Part shown: positions 1 to 10,212 of the stretch, piece by piece
Position numbering within the stretch: position 1 is the stretch's first letter
How the letters are laid out: each line of letters starts with the position of its first letter
DNA from: an uncultured Clostridia bacterium
Lineage (GTDB): Bacteria; Bacillota; Clostridia; Christensenellales; Aristaeellaceae
Length of the DNA stretch: 64,000 nt
Direction: 5' to 3'
NCBI GenBank assembly: GCA_947166385.1
Contig: CAMVEB010000013.1
Span: 32,791-96,790 of the forward strand
Notes under the pieces: model-generated
What the model was told of the DNA's origin: nothing
Databases searched by the model: none
Seen by the model: only the letters and a program-made list of their open reading frames with translations
Position numbers and translations under genes: made by a program

Positions 1-343
1 CGATTTTGATGTGCACCCGCCCGCCGCGCATCTGTGCAGGCAGCATCAGCCGGATCGTTTCCGCCAGTGGGCAGTGTGCCCGATTAGCCATCTCCTTCGC
101 TAGGGCCATCAGTTCCGGCGGAATCGCTGCGTAGTCCTCCAACGGGCGGGTTACGTTCCGGATCCGCTCCGGGTCTACCTCACTTTCCTCCGTTAGTCCA
201 ACGACAACGCCTTCCTTTTCCCGCGGTCCGAATGGAACAGCCACCCGCTGTCCTTCCGCCAGCTGCATGCCCTCCGGGATCTGGTAGGTAAAGGGTTTTG
301 CCACATTCTCATGAACGATGTCCACAATCACCTGACAATACAT
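1..343 (-). CDS. priA: Primosomal protein N' (PriA helicase), N-terminal part, cut by the window edge
   Basis: Only the first 114 codons are present; the gene continues beyond base 1. The product begins MYCQVIVDIVHENVAKPFTY and continues with an IPEGMQLAEGQRVAVPFG stretch, which is the DNA 3'-end-binding domain that opens PriA proteins. PriA is the superfamily 2 helicase that reloads the replisome at stalled forks. The ATG at 343 follows AGGAGGGAGAGG, a strong ribosome site. A promoter lies just upstream, back to back with the one for the galactosidase. The helicase and zinc domains are outside the window, so the call rests on the N-terminal domain alone. Confidence 0.85.
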   Translation of the reverse strand, partial: MYCQVIVDIVHENVAKPFTYQIPEGMQLAEGQRVAVPFGPREKEGVVVGLTEESEVDPERIRNVTRPLEDYAAIPPELMALAKEMANRAHCPLAETIRLMLPAQMRGGRVHIKI

Positions 344-380
344 CCTCTCCCTCCTTTCCGGGTACAAAAAACCAATTATT

Positions 381-410
381 ATTATACCCCATTCTCCAAC
401 CGACTGACAA
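381..410 (-). promoter_or_regulatory. Promoter of priA
   Basis: TTGTCA (410-405), an 18-base spacer, then TATAAT (386-381) on the minus strand. Transcription would start near 374, about 30 bases before the priA ATG. The -35 box overlaps a short hairpin with arms CAAGGAAA/TTTCCTTG (409-427) lying between this promoter and that of the galactosidase. Confidence 0.6.
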
Positions 411-450
411 GGAAAACCTTTCCTTGTTTCCGGGGATTCCCTTTGATCGA

Positions 451-479
451 TTGCCCTTTTTTCCGGTTTCGGCTATAAT
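451..479 (+). promoter_or_regulatory. Promoter of the alpha-galactosidase gene
   Basis: TTGCCC (451-456), 17-base spacer, TATAAT (474-479). It sits 38 bases before the proposed start at 517 and diverges from the priA promoter. The -10 is perfect and the -35 is weak, so an activator could be involved, but no clear operator is seen. Confidence 0.5.
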
Positions 480-516
480 GAGCGAAGAAGAAAATATCTG
501 ATTCATGGAGGTTCCC

Positions 517-2679
517 ATGCCGATCCAATACCACGCTTCCACAAAAACCTGGACATTGAGCGGCGGTCATACCAGCTATGTGCTCCATTGCGACAGCGAA
601 GGCCGTCTGATGAACCTGTACTGGGGCAGCAAAATACCTGCGGGCGCCATCTCCTTTCACCCGGAAGATTATGCCCCTGTAGCCAGCTTTGATCTTCCTG
701 CTTCCATCCTGCCTTTTGAGCTGCCCGTAAACGGCTCTGGCTGGTATGGAACTCCTGCCGTAGGGATCACCAACGCCGCGGGGGATGATGTAGTAGATCT
801 GCGTTTTGTCTCTGCGAAGGTTTTATCCGGAAAACCTGGGCTGCCCGGGCTCCCTGCCACATATGCCGAAAATGCGGAAGAAGCAGATTCACTGTCACTT
901 CTCCTGAAGGATGAGCTCACCGGCCTGTCCGTTACAGCACTGTTTTCCGTTTTTGCTGATTCCGGAATCATCACGCGTTCCCTGAAGTTGGAAAATCAGG
1001 GTAACTCCCCGCTGACTGTCACTTCCCTTCTTTCCGCCTCCGTTCCTTTTTGGCAGAGCGATCTGGACGTCGTCCACCTGAAAGGTGCCTGGGGGCGGGA
1101 ACGTCAGATCGTCCGGACTTCCCTCAGCCGGAATGAACTTGTCATCGCATCTGCCCGCGGTGCTTCCGGACACGAGGACAACCCTTTCCTGGCGCTGTGT
1201 GAAAAGAATGCAAATGAGTTTTCCGGCAGTTTCTGGGGATGTAGCCTGGTCTACAGCGGCAGTTTCCGGATGTCCTGTCGTGTTGATAACTTCGGCCATG
1301 CTCGCCTGTCCGCTGGGATGAATCCCGAAGTCTTCTCCTGGAAGCTCGATCCCGGGGAATCACTGGTCTCACCTGAGGCTGTCCTGGCTTTCAGTGATGA
1401 AGGGCTGAACGGGCTTTCGCAGCATTATCACCGACTGTACCGGACACGTCTTGCCCGCGGTTCTTGGCGTGACCGTTCCCGCCCCGTGCTGATCAATAAC
1501 TGGGAAGGCACATATTTTGATTTCGACGAGGAACGCCTTCTGGGGATCGCAGAAAAAGCTGCTGTTCTTGGGATCGAACTCTTTGTCTTGGATGATGGCT
1601 GGTTCGGTCGCCGCAACTCTGATCATTGCTCGCTGGGAGATTGGATAGAGAACCGGGAAAAGCTCCCGAACGGACTGGCCGGTCTGTCTGAAAGAATCCA
1701 TCAGTTAGGGCTGATGTTCGGACTTTGGTTTGAGCCGGAGATGGTTTCTCCTGACAGCGACCTGTACCGGGCGCATCCGGACTGGTGTCTGCATGTCCAA
1801 GGGCGGACTCGGACCGAAGCTCGATCGCAGCTGGTGCTGGATCTATCCCGAAGCGAAGTACAGGAATACCTGATCAGTGCGATTTCCGACGTGCTCACTT
1901 CCGCTTCCGTCGATTATGTCAAATGGGATATGAACCGGAACATGACGGAATCCTTTTCTGCCGTTCTGCCGCCTGAACGCAAAAAAGAAACCCAGCACCG
2001 CTATATGCTGGGTCTGTACCGAGTCCTGGAAACGATTACCACTGCTTTTCCGGAAATCCTTTTTGAATCCTGTTCCGGCGGTGGTGGGCGCTTTGATCCG
2101 GGGATGCTCTTCTATATGCCTCAAACCTGGACAAGCGACAACACGGATGCCGTAGAGCGGCTCCGGCTTCAGTATGGAACATCTGTTGTTTATCCTGCTT
2201 CTGCCATGGGAGCACATGTTAGCGCTGTTCCGAACCACCAGACCGGACGATGTGTCTCCCTGCGGATGCGAGGCGATGTAGCCCTTTCCGGCAATTTCGG
2301 TTTTGAACTGGATCTGACGAAAATGACTCCGGAAGAGGTCGAAATTTCCCGTTCACTGGTGGATCAGGCCAAGTCTGTACGGGATTTGACCCGAACCGGA
2401 ACTTTCTGGCGCCTCCTGTCGCCTTTCGAGGGGCAGGAGACCGCCTGGGCTTTTGTTTCCGAAGATCAGCAGGATGTCCTGCTCTGCGTTTTCCGTGTAC
2501 TCTCTGTTCCAAACTCGGCACCTCTTCGGATACACCTGCGTGGACTTCGGTCTGATTGGATCTACCGTCTGGAGAATGGAGCAGAATATCATGGTTCCTT
2601 CCTGATGAATCACGGACTGACCGTCTCCCTGTGCGGAGATTTCTCCAGCCGCATCTTCCGTTTTCACGCTTACGACTGA
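517..2679 (+). CDS. Alpha-galactosidase, glycoside hydrolase family 36
   Basis: Hydrolyses terminal alpha-1,6-galactose from melibiose, raffinose-type sugars and galactomannan. The 720-aa length and lack of a signal peptide fit a cytoplasmic bacterial GH36 enzyme. The nucleophile is D471 in YVKWDMNRN and the acid/base is D541 in TWTSDNTDA; the ESCSGGGGRFD segment between them is also typical. LFVLDDGWFG marks an early strand of the (beta/alpha)8 barrel, preceded by a beta-sandwich domain. The ORF could open at 505, but that ATG is part of the GGAGG (507-511) that serves the second ATG at 517, so 517 is preferred. The gene is monocistronic; its stop lies one base from the stop of the convergent cysteine desulfurase. 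No sugar transporter is adjacent. Confidence 0.93.
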   Translation: MPIQYHASTKTWTLSGGHTSYVLHCDSEGRLMNLYWGSKIPAGAISFHPEDYAPVASFDLPASILPFELPVNGSGWYGTPAVGITNAAGDDVVDLRFVSAKVLSGKPGLPGLPATYAENAEEADSLSLLLKDELTGLSVTALFSVFADSGIITRSLKLENQGNSPLTVTSLLSASVPFWQSDLDVVHLKGAWGRERQIVRTSLSRNELVIASARGASGHEDNPFLALCEKNANEFSGSFWGCSLVYSGSFRMSCRVDNFGHARLSAGMNPEVFSWKLDPGESLVSPEAVLAFSDEGLNGLSQHYHRLYRTRLARGSWRDRSRPVLINNWEGTYFDFDEERLLGIAEKAAVLGIELFVLDDGWFGRRNSDHCSLGDWIENREKLPNGLAGLSERIHQLGLMFGLWFEPEMVSPDSDLYRAHPDWCLHVQGRTRTEARSQLVLDLSRSEVQEYLISAISDVLTSASVDYVKWDMNRNMTESFSAVLPPERKKETQHRYMLGLYRVLETITTAFPEILFESCSGGGGRFDPGMLFYMPQTWTSDNTDAVERLRLQYGTSVVYPASAMGAHVSAVPNHQTGRCVSLRMRGDVALSGNFGFELDLTKMTPEEVEISRSLVDQAKSVRDLTRTGTFWRLLSPFEGQETAWAFVSEDQQDVLLCVFRVLSVPNSAPLRIHLRGLRSDWIYRLENGAEYHGSFLMNHGLTVSLCGDFSSRIFRFHAYD

Positions 2680-2680
2680 T

Positions 2681-3838
2681 TCAATGCCAACCGGTCAGGC
2701 CTCGAAGATCTTCCACGATCGTCCGCAGGCTCTGGGCAGCCTGCAGAATTTCCTCTCGGGTGGTTTCCTGGCCCAATGTCATACGGATACTTCCCCGAAT
2801 CATATCTTCCTCCAGACCGATCGCTTCCAGCACATGACTTTTTTCCAGGCTTCCGCTGGTACAGGCACTTCCACCGGAAGCCGCGATCCCAGCCAGGTCC
2901 AGTCGTAACAGAAGAGCTTCGCTCTCTATACCCGCGAAAGAAAAATGGCAATGATTCGGAAGCCGTTGCTCAGGGTGCCCGTTCAGTTGGCTTCCCGGGA
3001 TCTTTTCCAGGACTTCCCGGATCAGAATATCCCGCTTTTCCCGGATAGACTGGATGCAATTCAGCCTGTTTTCTTCTGCAATCTCAATTGCTCTCCCCAA
3101 ACCGACAATGCCCGGAACATTTTCTGTCCCGGCCCGAAGTCCACGCTCCTGTTTTCCGCCATGAATGACTGATTCCAGCCGCGTTCCCTGTCGGATATAC
3201 AGGGCGCCGACCCCTTTGGGGCCGTGGAATTTATGTGCGCTGATACTGAGCAAATCTGCATTTAGATCTTGGACACGCAATTCTATTGCGCCGACTGCCT
3301 GCACCGCATCCGTATGAAACAGTATGCCTTTTTCCCGGCAGATCCTTCCGATTTCCGCGACAGGTTCCAGTGTGCCTATCTCGTTGTTGGCTGTCATGAT
3401 GCTCACAAGGATGGTTTCAGGACAGACGGCTTCTTCCAGTGTCTCGGGGCTGACCATTCCAAACTGATCCACCGGTAGGTAGGTAACCCGAAATCCCTGC
3501 TTCTCCAACCATCTGCATGACTGAATCACCGCCGGATGCTCTACAGCACTGGTAATCAGATGGTTCCCTTTGTCCTTGAAGGCAAAAGCTGCTCCCTGGA
3601 TTGCCAGGTTATCGCTTTCACTTCCCCCGGAGGTAAAACAGATTTCTGTATTCTCTGCACCGATCGCTCTTGCGGTCCGCCGCCGGGCTGTTTCTATGGC
3701 CTTCCGCGCCTCACGCCCGGTCGCATGAATCCCGGACGGATTTCCGTAAGAGGAAACAAAATATGGCATCATTTCCTCCAGAACTTCGGGAAGCATTGGT
3801 GCTGTTGCCGCATAATCCAGGTAAATCTTGTCCATCAT
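2681..3838 (-). CDS. Cysteine desulfurase, NifS/IscS class V aminotransferase family
   Basis: Pyridoxal-phosphate enzyme that removes sulfur from cysteine as a persulfide for Fe-S clusters or tRNA thiolation. The 385-aa product has the PLP lysine K203 in SAHKFHGPKG and the catalytic loop cysteine C326 in GGSACTSGSLEKSHVL. The long GSACTSGSLEKSH loop is like group I (IscS/NifS) enzymes. A GGGGGAGGATCAGACC site precedes the tandem ATGs at 3838. It is the last gene of the vanZ-trmL-(membrane protein) run, and its acceptor (IscU, MnmA or other) is not next to it. A second desulfurase lies at 21981, paired with thiI, so this copy probably serves another route. Confidence 0.92.
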   Translation of the reverse strand: MMDKIYLDYAATAPMLPEVLEEMMPYFVSSYGNPSGIHATGREARKAIETARRRTARAIGAENTEICFTSGGSESDNLAIQGAAFAFKDKGNHLITSAVEHPAVIQSCRWLEKQGFRVTYLPVDQFGMVSPETLEEAVCPETILVSIMTANNEIGTLEPVAEIGRICREKGILFHTDAVQAVGAIELRVQDLNADLLSISAHKFHGPKGVGALYIRQGTRLESVIHGGKQERGLRAGTENVPGIVGLGRAIEIAEENRLNCIQSIREKRDILIREVLEKIPGSQLNGHPEQRLPNHCHFSFAGIESEALLLRLDLAGIAASGGSACTSGSLEKSHVLEAIGLEEDMIRGSIRMTLGQETTREEILQAAQSLRTIVEDLRGLTGWH

Positions 3839-3861
3839 GGTCTGATCCTCCCCCTGTGCAC

Positions 3862-4212
3862 TCAGAATTTGGTCTGGAAGAGGGTAAAACTCCGGTTTAT
3901 ATCGTTGAGTACAAAACTGATCATGGTCATCAAAAAGCCAAGAAGAATGAGGATTAAAATCGCACCGGTGATGACGGCTGTCACATTCCCCGCATGCAGG
4001 GCGGTAGCAATCCGGTTTGCTTTTTGCTTCTTCTCCGTTAGAGTCAGTTCTTCATCCTCATATTCTTCCTGTTCATTCAGCTCATCAAAGCCGTCATCAT
4101 ACCTGTCCTGATACTCAGGTTTCACAGCATAACGCCCTTCCTGCTCTGCCGGTTTCCGGGCGTCTTCACGTACAGGGCTTTGCTGTGGCTCATTCTGTCG
4201 GAAATATGTCAC
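3862..4212 (-). CDS. Small single-pass membrane protein, function unknown
   Basis: The 116-aa product has a charged, Glu/Gln/Asp-rich cytoplasmic-like N-terminal half (residues 1-70), then one hydrophobic helix, VTAVITGAILILILLGFLMT (about residues 76-95), and a short tail. The start is GTG at 4212 with GGGGGA eight bases before it. It lies 15 bases after trmL and 23 before the cysteine desulfurase on the same strand, so it is likely co-transcribed. I recognise no family. The acidic tail and single helix would fit a membrane-anchored adaptor, but that is a guess. Confidence 0.65.
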   Translation of the reverse strand: MTYFRQNEPQQSPVREDARKPAEQEGRYAVKPEYQDRYDDGFDELNEQEEYEDEELTLTEKKQKANRIATALHAGNVTAVITGAILILILLGFLMTMISFVLNDINRSFTLFQTKF

Positions 4213-4227
4213 GCCTCTGATCCCCCA

Positions 4228-4749
4228 TTACACATAATCCAGCCAGGGATTTACTCCCTCATCGCGTCCCGTCAGGGCGCCAGTCGTCCTAAATCCAGGG
4301 AACCTGTCCTGGCGAAGCGCCTCGTACAGAACGATCGCCACGGAGTTCGAGAGGTTCAGGCTTCTGGCCTCCTCCCGCATCGGAATCCGGATACACCGGT
4401 CGTAAACCTTTTCCAGCAGGTTCTCTGGCAGGCCCCTCGTTTCGCATCCGAAAAAAAGATAATCTCCGTCCTGGTAAGAAACCTCGTGATAGCCTTGCGG
4501 AGCCTTGGTCGTCGCGTAGAAAGCCCGGATTCCCTGATTCTTCATCCAGAATTCCTCAGGATCCCGGTAGACATGATATTCCATCAGATTCCAGTAATCA
4601 AGCCCTGCGCGTTTCAGGTATTTATCCTCCAACGAAAAACCAAGCGGCTCAATCAGGTGAAGAACCGCCCCGGTAGCTGCGCAAGTTCGGGCGATATTCC
4701 CTGTGTTCTGCGGAATCTCCGGATTGACCAGCACGATGTTCATCCCCAT
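4228..4749 (-). CDS. trmL: tRNA (cytidine/uridine(34)-2'-O)-methyltransferase TrmL
   Basis: SPOUT-class methyltransferase that methylates the ribose at wobble position 34 of tRNA-Leu, with S-adenosylmethionine as donor. The 173-aa length is standard. Family signatures are VNPEIPQNTGNIARTCAATG near the N-terminus, the LIEPLGF segment, FFGCETRGLPE, and the knot region IPMREEARSLNLSNSVAIVLYEA. The ATG at 4749 follows GGAGG by 11 bases and overlaps the end of the VanZ-family gene by ten bases, which indicates translational coupling. Confidence 0.93.
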   Translation of the reverse strand: MGMNIVLVNPEIPQNTGNIARTCAATGAVLHLIEPLGFSLEDKYLKRAGLDYWNLMEYHVYRDPEEFWMKNQGIRAFYATTKAPQGYHEVSYQDGDYLFFGCETRGLPENLLEKVYDRCIRIPMREEARSLNLSNSVAIVLYEALRQDRFPGFRTTGALTGRDEGVNPWLDYV

Positions 4750-5231
4750 TCGGCCAGGTTCCTCCTTTTCTGTCGTCTGCGAACCAGGAATAGTACCCCG
4801 GTCGAAATCAGGACGCCTGTCAGGACACCACTGCTATCCAGCAGAACATCTGTCCACTGTCCGCTTCGCCCATCGATCGCAAGCTGATGGAGCTCATCTG
4901 TCGCTGCATACAGTGCGCCAATTCCCCAGCTGATCCAGGTAACCCCCTTTTTCTTTCCAATCCAGCTTTCCGTGCACAGCCGTAACAGAATTCCCAGTGT
5001 CATGTATTCAGTAAAATGCGCCGATTTCCGAACCAGGTGCTGGACATGTTCGTAAAGACTCTGTTGTTTTTCAATGGGATATCGCTCATACTCTGGGTAA
5101 ACCACCGAAATCACCTTACGGGAAAGAATACCGCTGGTCTCGTCCGACTTCTCTGCAGGTTCCATACTCAGGCAGAAAATCACGATCATCATGGCAGTAG
5201 TCATCACTGTCAGCACGAGCCGGACTGGCAT
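4740..5231 (-). CDS. VanZ-family membrane protein
   Basis: About 163 aa with four predicted membrane helices. VanZ-family marks are RKSAHFTEYMTLGILL, the ATDELHQ motif on a loop, and a DVLLDSSG motif before the last helix. VanZ itself gives low teicoplanin resistance; most chromosomal relatives have no proven role. The ORF is open back to a TTG at 5312, but that TTG is the -35 box of the gene's own promoter, so translation must begin further in. ATG at 5231 or TTG at 5240 are the likely starts; neither has an ideal ribosome site. First gene of the unit with trmL. Confidence 0.8.
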   Translation of the reverse strand: MPVRLVLTVMTTAMMIVIFCLSMEPAEKSDETSGILSRKVISVVYPEYERYPIEKQQSLYEHVQHLVRKSAHFTEYMTLGILLRLCTESWIGKKKGVTWISWGIGALYAATDELHQLAIDGRSGQWTDVLLDSSGVLTGVLISTGVLFLVRRRQKRRNLAEWG

Positions 5232-5283
5232 TCGTTGCAATTTGCTTTGCGTCCTTCTCCACTCCCTTCTTTCGGTTGGCTTT

Positions 5284-5312
5284 ATTCTACCTTTCCTTTT
5301 TTTTCGCGTCAA
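5284..5312 (-). promoter_or_regulatory. Promoter of the VanZ-trmL-nifS unit
   Basis: TTGACG (5312-5307), 17-base spacer containing an A8 tract, TAGAAT (5289-5284). It lies directly after the T-run of the dnaJ terminator, so the T-run and the -35 box are neighbours. Its presence rules out the longest reading of the VanZ ORF. Confidence 0.7.
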
Positions 5313-5341
5313 GAAAAAAGGAGGCCCATCCGGGTCTCCTG
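5311..5341 (-). terminator. Rho-independent terminator of the hrcA-grpE-dnaK-dnaJ operon
   Basis: On the minus strand GGAGACCC and GGGCCTCC form an eight-position stem with one mismatch around GGAT, followed at once by TTTTTTCTT. It begins 16 bases after the dnaJ stop codon. Confidence 0.8.
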
Positions 5342-5356
5342 AATCATGGTTCCGAA

Positions 5357-6481
5357 TTACTGGAACAAATCTTTCACTCGGTCCATAAAGCCTTTTCGTC
5401 CGTCATATTCCTTATCTGTCGTCGTTTCGTCAAACTGCCGCAGCAAGTCTTTCTGCTTGTTGTTCAGTCGTTTCGGAATCTCAACCTTCACTTTCATCAC
5501 AAGATCTCCCTTGCCGCCGGAACGCAGCATTTGGATTCCCGCACCTTTGATCCGGAATTCCGTTCCAGGCTGAGTTCCTTCGGGAATCCGATATTTTACC
5601 GGCCCGCTGAGCGTCGGCACTTCCACATCACCGCCCAGCGCCGCTGTCACAAAGCTGATCGGGAAATCCAGCAACAGGTTGAAGCCGTCCCGTTTGAACA
5701 GTTTGTGAGGCTTTACGCCGACCACAATATACAGGTCTCCGTTCGGGCCTCCACGCAGTCCGGGTTCTCCCTGTCCGTTCATGATAATTGTTTGCCCGTT
5801 ATCAATGCCGGCCGGAACCTTCACAGTGACGGTACGCTTCCTTCGGACGCGACCGCCGCCGCCGCAGGACGCGCATTTGTCCCGGATCACCTTGCCGCTG
5901 CCACCGCAGGAAGGACATGCCCGAACTGTCGTCATCCAGCCTCCGCTTTGACGGATTTGCCCGGTACCGTTGCATCCTGGACATGTGACGGGGCTCGTAC
6001 CAGGTTTTGCACCGCTGCCCTTGCAGGTATCACAAAGCTCATTCCGGTAAATCTCAAAGCTCTTCTCGCATCCCTTGGCTGCTTCCTCAAATGTAATCCT
6101 CAGCTCATACCGGAGATCGTTCCCCTGAACAGGCCCTTGGTTGCGGGCGGTTCTACCGCCCATTCCGCCGTTGAAAAGCTGGTCGAAGATATCACCCATT
6201 CCGCCGAAATCAAACCCTCCGAACGGATTCCCACCGGCTCCGCCCATGCCAGCCATCGGATCCTCAAAGCCGAACTGGTCATACCGGGCCCGTTTGTCAG
6301 GATCACTCAGCACTTCATTGGCTTCATTCAGTTCCTTGAAACGCTCCACCGCGCCTTTGTCATCCGGATGGAGATCCGGATGACATTCTTTTGCTTTTTT
6401 CCGATAGGCGCGTTTGATTTCATCGTCTGTAGCGTTTTTACTGACGCCCAGTACCTCATAGTAATCGCGTTTCTCTGCCAT
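5357..6481 (-). CDS. dnaJ: Chaperone protein DnaJ (Hsp40)
   Basis: Co-chaperone that delivers unfolded proteins to DnaK and triggers its ATPase. The 374-aa protein has a J domain with H34-P35-D36, a short Gly/Phe region with PMAGMGGAGGNPFGGFDFGG, four CxxCxGxG-type zinc repeats (CDTCKGSG, CPGCNGTG, CPSCGGSG, CASCGGGG), and the C-terminal substrate domains with the KVPAGIDNGQTI motif. It is the last gene of the heat-shock operon, 17 bases after dnaK, with GAGGAAGC before its ATG. Confidence 0.97.
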   Translation of the reverse strand: MAEKRDYYEVLGVSKNATDDEIKRAYRKKAKECHPDLHPDDKGAVERFKELNEANEVLSDPDKRARYDQFGFEDPMAGMGGAGGNPFGGFDFGGMGDIFDQLFNGGMGGRTARNQGPVQGNDLRYELRITFEEAAKGCEKSFEIYRNELCDTCKGSGAKPGTSPVTCPGCNGTGQIRQSGGWMTTVRACPSCGGSGKVIRDKCASCGGGGRVRRKRTVTVKVPAGIDNGQTIIMNGQGEPGLRGGPNGDLYIVVGVKPHKLFKRDGFNLLLDFPISFVTAALGGDVEVPTLSGPVKYRIPEGTQPGTEFRIKGAGIQMLRSGGKGDLVMKVKVEIPKRLNNKQKDLLRQFDETTTDKEYDGRKGFMDRVKDLFQ

Positions 6482-6498
6482 GCTTCCTCACCTACAGA

Positions 6499-8340
<1,842 letters not shown>

Positions 8341-8374
8341 TTATCTCATGGATTTGTTTGTTTGTCTTTTATAC

Positions 8375-8416
8375 GGGATCCTTGGATCCCTCCTGAAAGC
8401 CTTTCGGCTGATCTCA
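8375..8416. repeat. Hairpins in the grpE-dnaK gap
   Basis: A palindrome GGGATCC-TT-GGATCCC at 8375-8390 is followed by an AAAGCC/GGCTTT pair spanning about 8396-8416. Neither is followed by a T-run, so they are more likely RNA processing or stability structures than terminators in the heat-shock transcript. Confidence 0.4.
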
Positions 8417-8423
8417 GGCTTTA

Positions 8424-9002
8424 TTATTCGGGAACGACCTTCACCATCGCATGGCGAAGTACCCGGTCACCCATCCGATATCCCTTCTGCAGAACCTGAC
8501 AAACAGTTCCTGGCTCTCCGTCCTCCTCGTTTCCCTGCAGCACCGCGTTCTCCAGATTGGGATCAAATTTTTCGCCCAACCGGTCAATCGGCGTGACTTC
8601 CAGTTTCTGATATAAATCATTCATCTGTTTCAGCACCAGTTCGACACCGTTTTTCAATGCTTCATCGCAGCTTTCCGTGGCTGCTTCCACAGCACGCTCC
8701 AAATTGTCCAGCACTGGCAGCATCAAGGCAGCCACATCTTTGCGGCCATCGGCATAGGCATCGGCACGAACGCTCTCATTCCTCTTCCGGTAGTTTTCAA
8801 AGTCTGCCTGTACCCGCTGAGCCATAGCGAGATATTCCGCTGTCTTCGCCTCTGCCTCTTCCAGTTTCTTCTCAAGAGGATTGGTTTCGGGCTGTTCCTC
8901 TGCTGTTTCCGTCGTCTCTTCCCCTGGAACATCTGGCTGCGATACTTCTTCTGGTGCCTTTTCGGCTTCTTCCGGCCGCCTGTACTTTTTCTCTTTGCTC
9001 AT
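8424..9002 (-). CDS. grpE: Nucleotide exchange factor GrpE
   Basis: Releases ADP from DnaK. The 192-aa product has an acidic, low-complexity head (residues 1-55), the long paired helix with AQRVQADFENYRKRNE, and the C-terminal beta domain carrying DPNLENAVLQ and a YRMGDRVLRHAMVKVV ending typical of GrpE. The ORF can extend to 9038 inside hrcA, but the ATG at 9002 (MSKEKKYRRP) has AGGAGAAGACAGAAGG before it and leaves a normal 16-base gap, so it is preferred. Confidence 0.95.
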   Translation of the reverse strand: MSKEKKYRRPEEAEKAPEEVSQPDVPGEETTETAEEQPETNPLEKKLEEAEAKTAEYLAMAQRVQADFENYRKRNESVRADAYADGRKDVAALMLPVLDNLERAVEAATESCDEALKNGVELVLKQMNDLYQKLEVTPIDRLGEKFDPNLENAVLQGNEEDGEPGTVCQVLQKGYRMGDRVLRHAMVKVVPE

Positions 9003-9018
9003 ATCCTTCTGTCTTCTC

Positions 9019-10056
9019 CTATTTCTTATTCTCATCACCGTTGAACATGTCCGTCAGCTGGTGACCGATAATGTTCAGAATTGAAAGCACCCTGGAATAC
9101 TGCATCCGTGTCGGCCCGATTACACCGATCGTTCCCTGTTGCCCGCCCCTGGAAGAATAGGATGCGGTCACAATAGAGCAGTCGGCCATTTCAGGAATAC
9201 CTGTTTCCGGACCGATCCTCACGGTAAATGCCATTTCCCCGCTGCCCTGAATGATCTCAGCAAGCTTGTCACGAGTCTCCATCAGGCTGAGAAAATTTCG
9301 GGCTTTATCCACATCGCTGTACTCCGGATAGGCAAGCATATTGCTTGTTCCTCCGACAGCCATATGAGCGCGCCGTGGAGATCTCTGTCCTTCAGAAAGG
9401 TACCCGTACAGTTCCTGAAGCACCCGGTCGTTCCCGCTGATGCGTCCTGCGATTTCAGGCAGAAGCTCACAGGCCTCCTGCAGGGTAACACCGCGAAGCT
9501 CCATAGTCAGCGTTCGGCTGATGGCGTATAACGTATCACTGTCCATCTGACTGCCCACATGGATCACGCTGTCCCTTACCACACCCTGATCTGTTACAAT
9601 GACCACCAGAGCCATTTCCGCAGAAACCGGAACAAACTGGACTGTCTGAATCCGGGGCTGCATTCCCTTTGGAGACAGAACCACGGCAGTATAATGTGTC
9701 AGGCTGGATATGACCTGAGCAGCATGGTCAATCACATCTTCCATCTGATGTGCGCGGCCGGCAAAATGCCGCCCAATGCTGCTTCTTGAGTCGTCGGGAA
9801 TAACGCCGGTCTTTAGCAGGGAATCGACATACAGCCGGTAAGCTTTGGCAGAAGGAATGCGTCCGGCGGAAACATGCGGCTGATCCAGGAATCCAAGTTC
9901 CTCCAGATCGCTCATCTCATTCCGGATGGTAGCGGAGGAAAGGCCCATATCATACTTCTTGCTGATCGTCCTGCTTCCGACAGGAACACCGGTCAGGATG
10001 TAGTCGTCAATGATAGCCTGCAGGATACGCATTTTTCGCTCATCCATCTCCATCAT
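9019..10056 (-). CDS. hrcA: Heat-inducible transcription repressor HrcA
   Basis: Repressor that binds CIRCE and keeps the chaperone operon low; GroEL is usually needed to keep it active. The 345-aa protein opens with a winged helix (MRILQAIIDDYILTGVPVGS, then TISKKYDMGLSSATIRNEMS) and the LEELGFLDQPHVSAGRIPS segment that defines the family, followed by a GAF-like domain. A GGAGGAGGGC site precedes the ATG. It is the first gene of the operon and controls itself through the CIRCE site 22 bases upstream. Confidence 0.97.
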   Translation of the reverse strand: MMEMDERKMRILQAIIDDYILTGVPVGSRTISKKYDMGLSSATIRNEMSDLEELGFLDQPHVSAGRIPSAKAYRLYVDSLLKTGVIPDDSRSSIGRHFAGRAHQMEDVIDHAAQVISSLTHYTAVVLSPKGMQPRIQTVQFVPVSAEMALVVIVTDQGVVRDSVIHVGSQMDSDTLYAISRTLTMELRGVTLQEACELLPEIAGRISGNDRVLQELYGYLSEGQRSPRRAHMAVGGTSNMLAYPEYSDVDKARNFLSLMETRDKLAEIIQGSGEMAFTVRIGPETGIPEMADCSIVTASYSSRGGQQGTIGVIGPTRMQYSRVLSILNIIGHQLTDMFNGDENKK

Positions 10057-10077
10057 GCCCTCCTCCTTTCTTTGTTG

Positions 10078-10104
10078 TTAGCACTCTCCTCACGCGAGTG
10101 CTAA
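10078..10104. promoter_or_regulatory. CIRCE operator (HrcA binding site)
   Basis: Perfect inverted repeat TTAGCACTC, nine-base spacer, GAGTGCTAA. This matches the CIRCE consensus exactly. It lies just downstream of the predicted transcription start and within the 5' leader of hrcA, the usual position. Confidence 0.97.
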
Positions 10105-10114
10105 CCACATGCAT

Positions 10115-10143
10115 ACTCTATCACCAACCCCACTGTTTGTCAA
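10115..10143 (-). promoter_or_regulatory. Promoter of hrcA-grpE-dnaK-dnaJ
   Basis: TTGACA (10143-10138), 17-base spacer ending in TGA (an extended -10), TAGAGT (10120-10115). Start of transcription is expected near 10108, four bases before CIRCE, so HrcA binding would block initiation or clearance. Confidence 0.8.
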
Positions 10144-10164
10144 TACTTTTCCATTTTTTCGTAT

Positions 10165-10195
10165 GGAAAAGCTCCGCACCTATCCGGTGCGGAGC
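10165..10195 (-). terminator. Terminator after the oxaloacetate decarboxylase operon
   Basis: GCTCCGCACC (10171-10180) and GGTGCGGAGC (10186-10195) form a perfect ten-base stem. On the minus strand it is followed by TTTTCC, a short U-run. It starts 18 bases after the stop of the beta-subunit gene and insulates it from the hrcA promoter. Confidence 0.75.
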
Positions 10196-10212
10196 CAAAA
10201 TCATACGGATCA

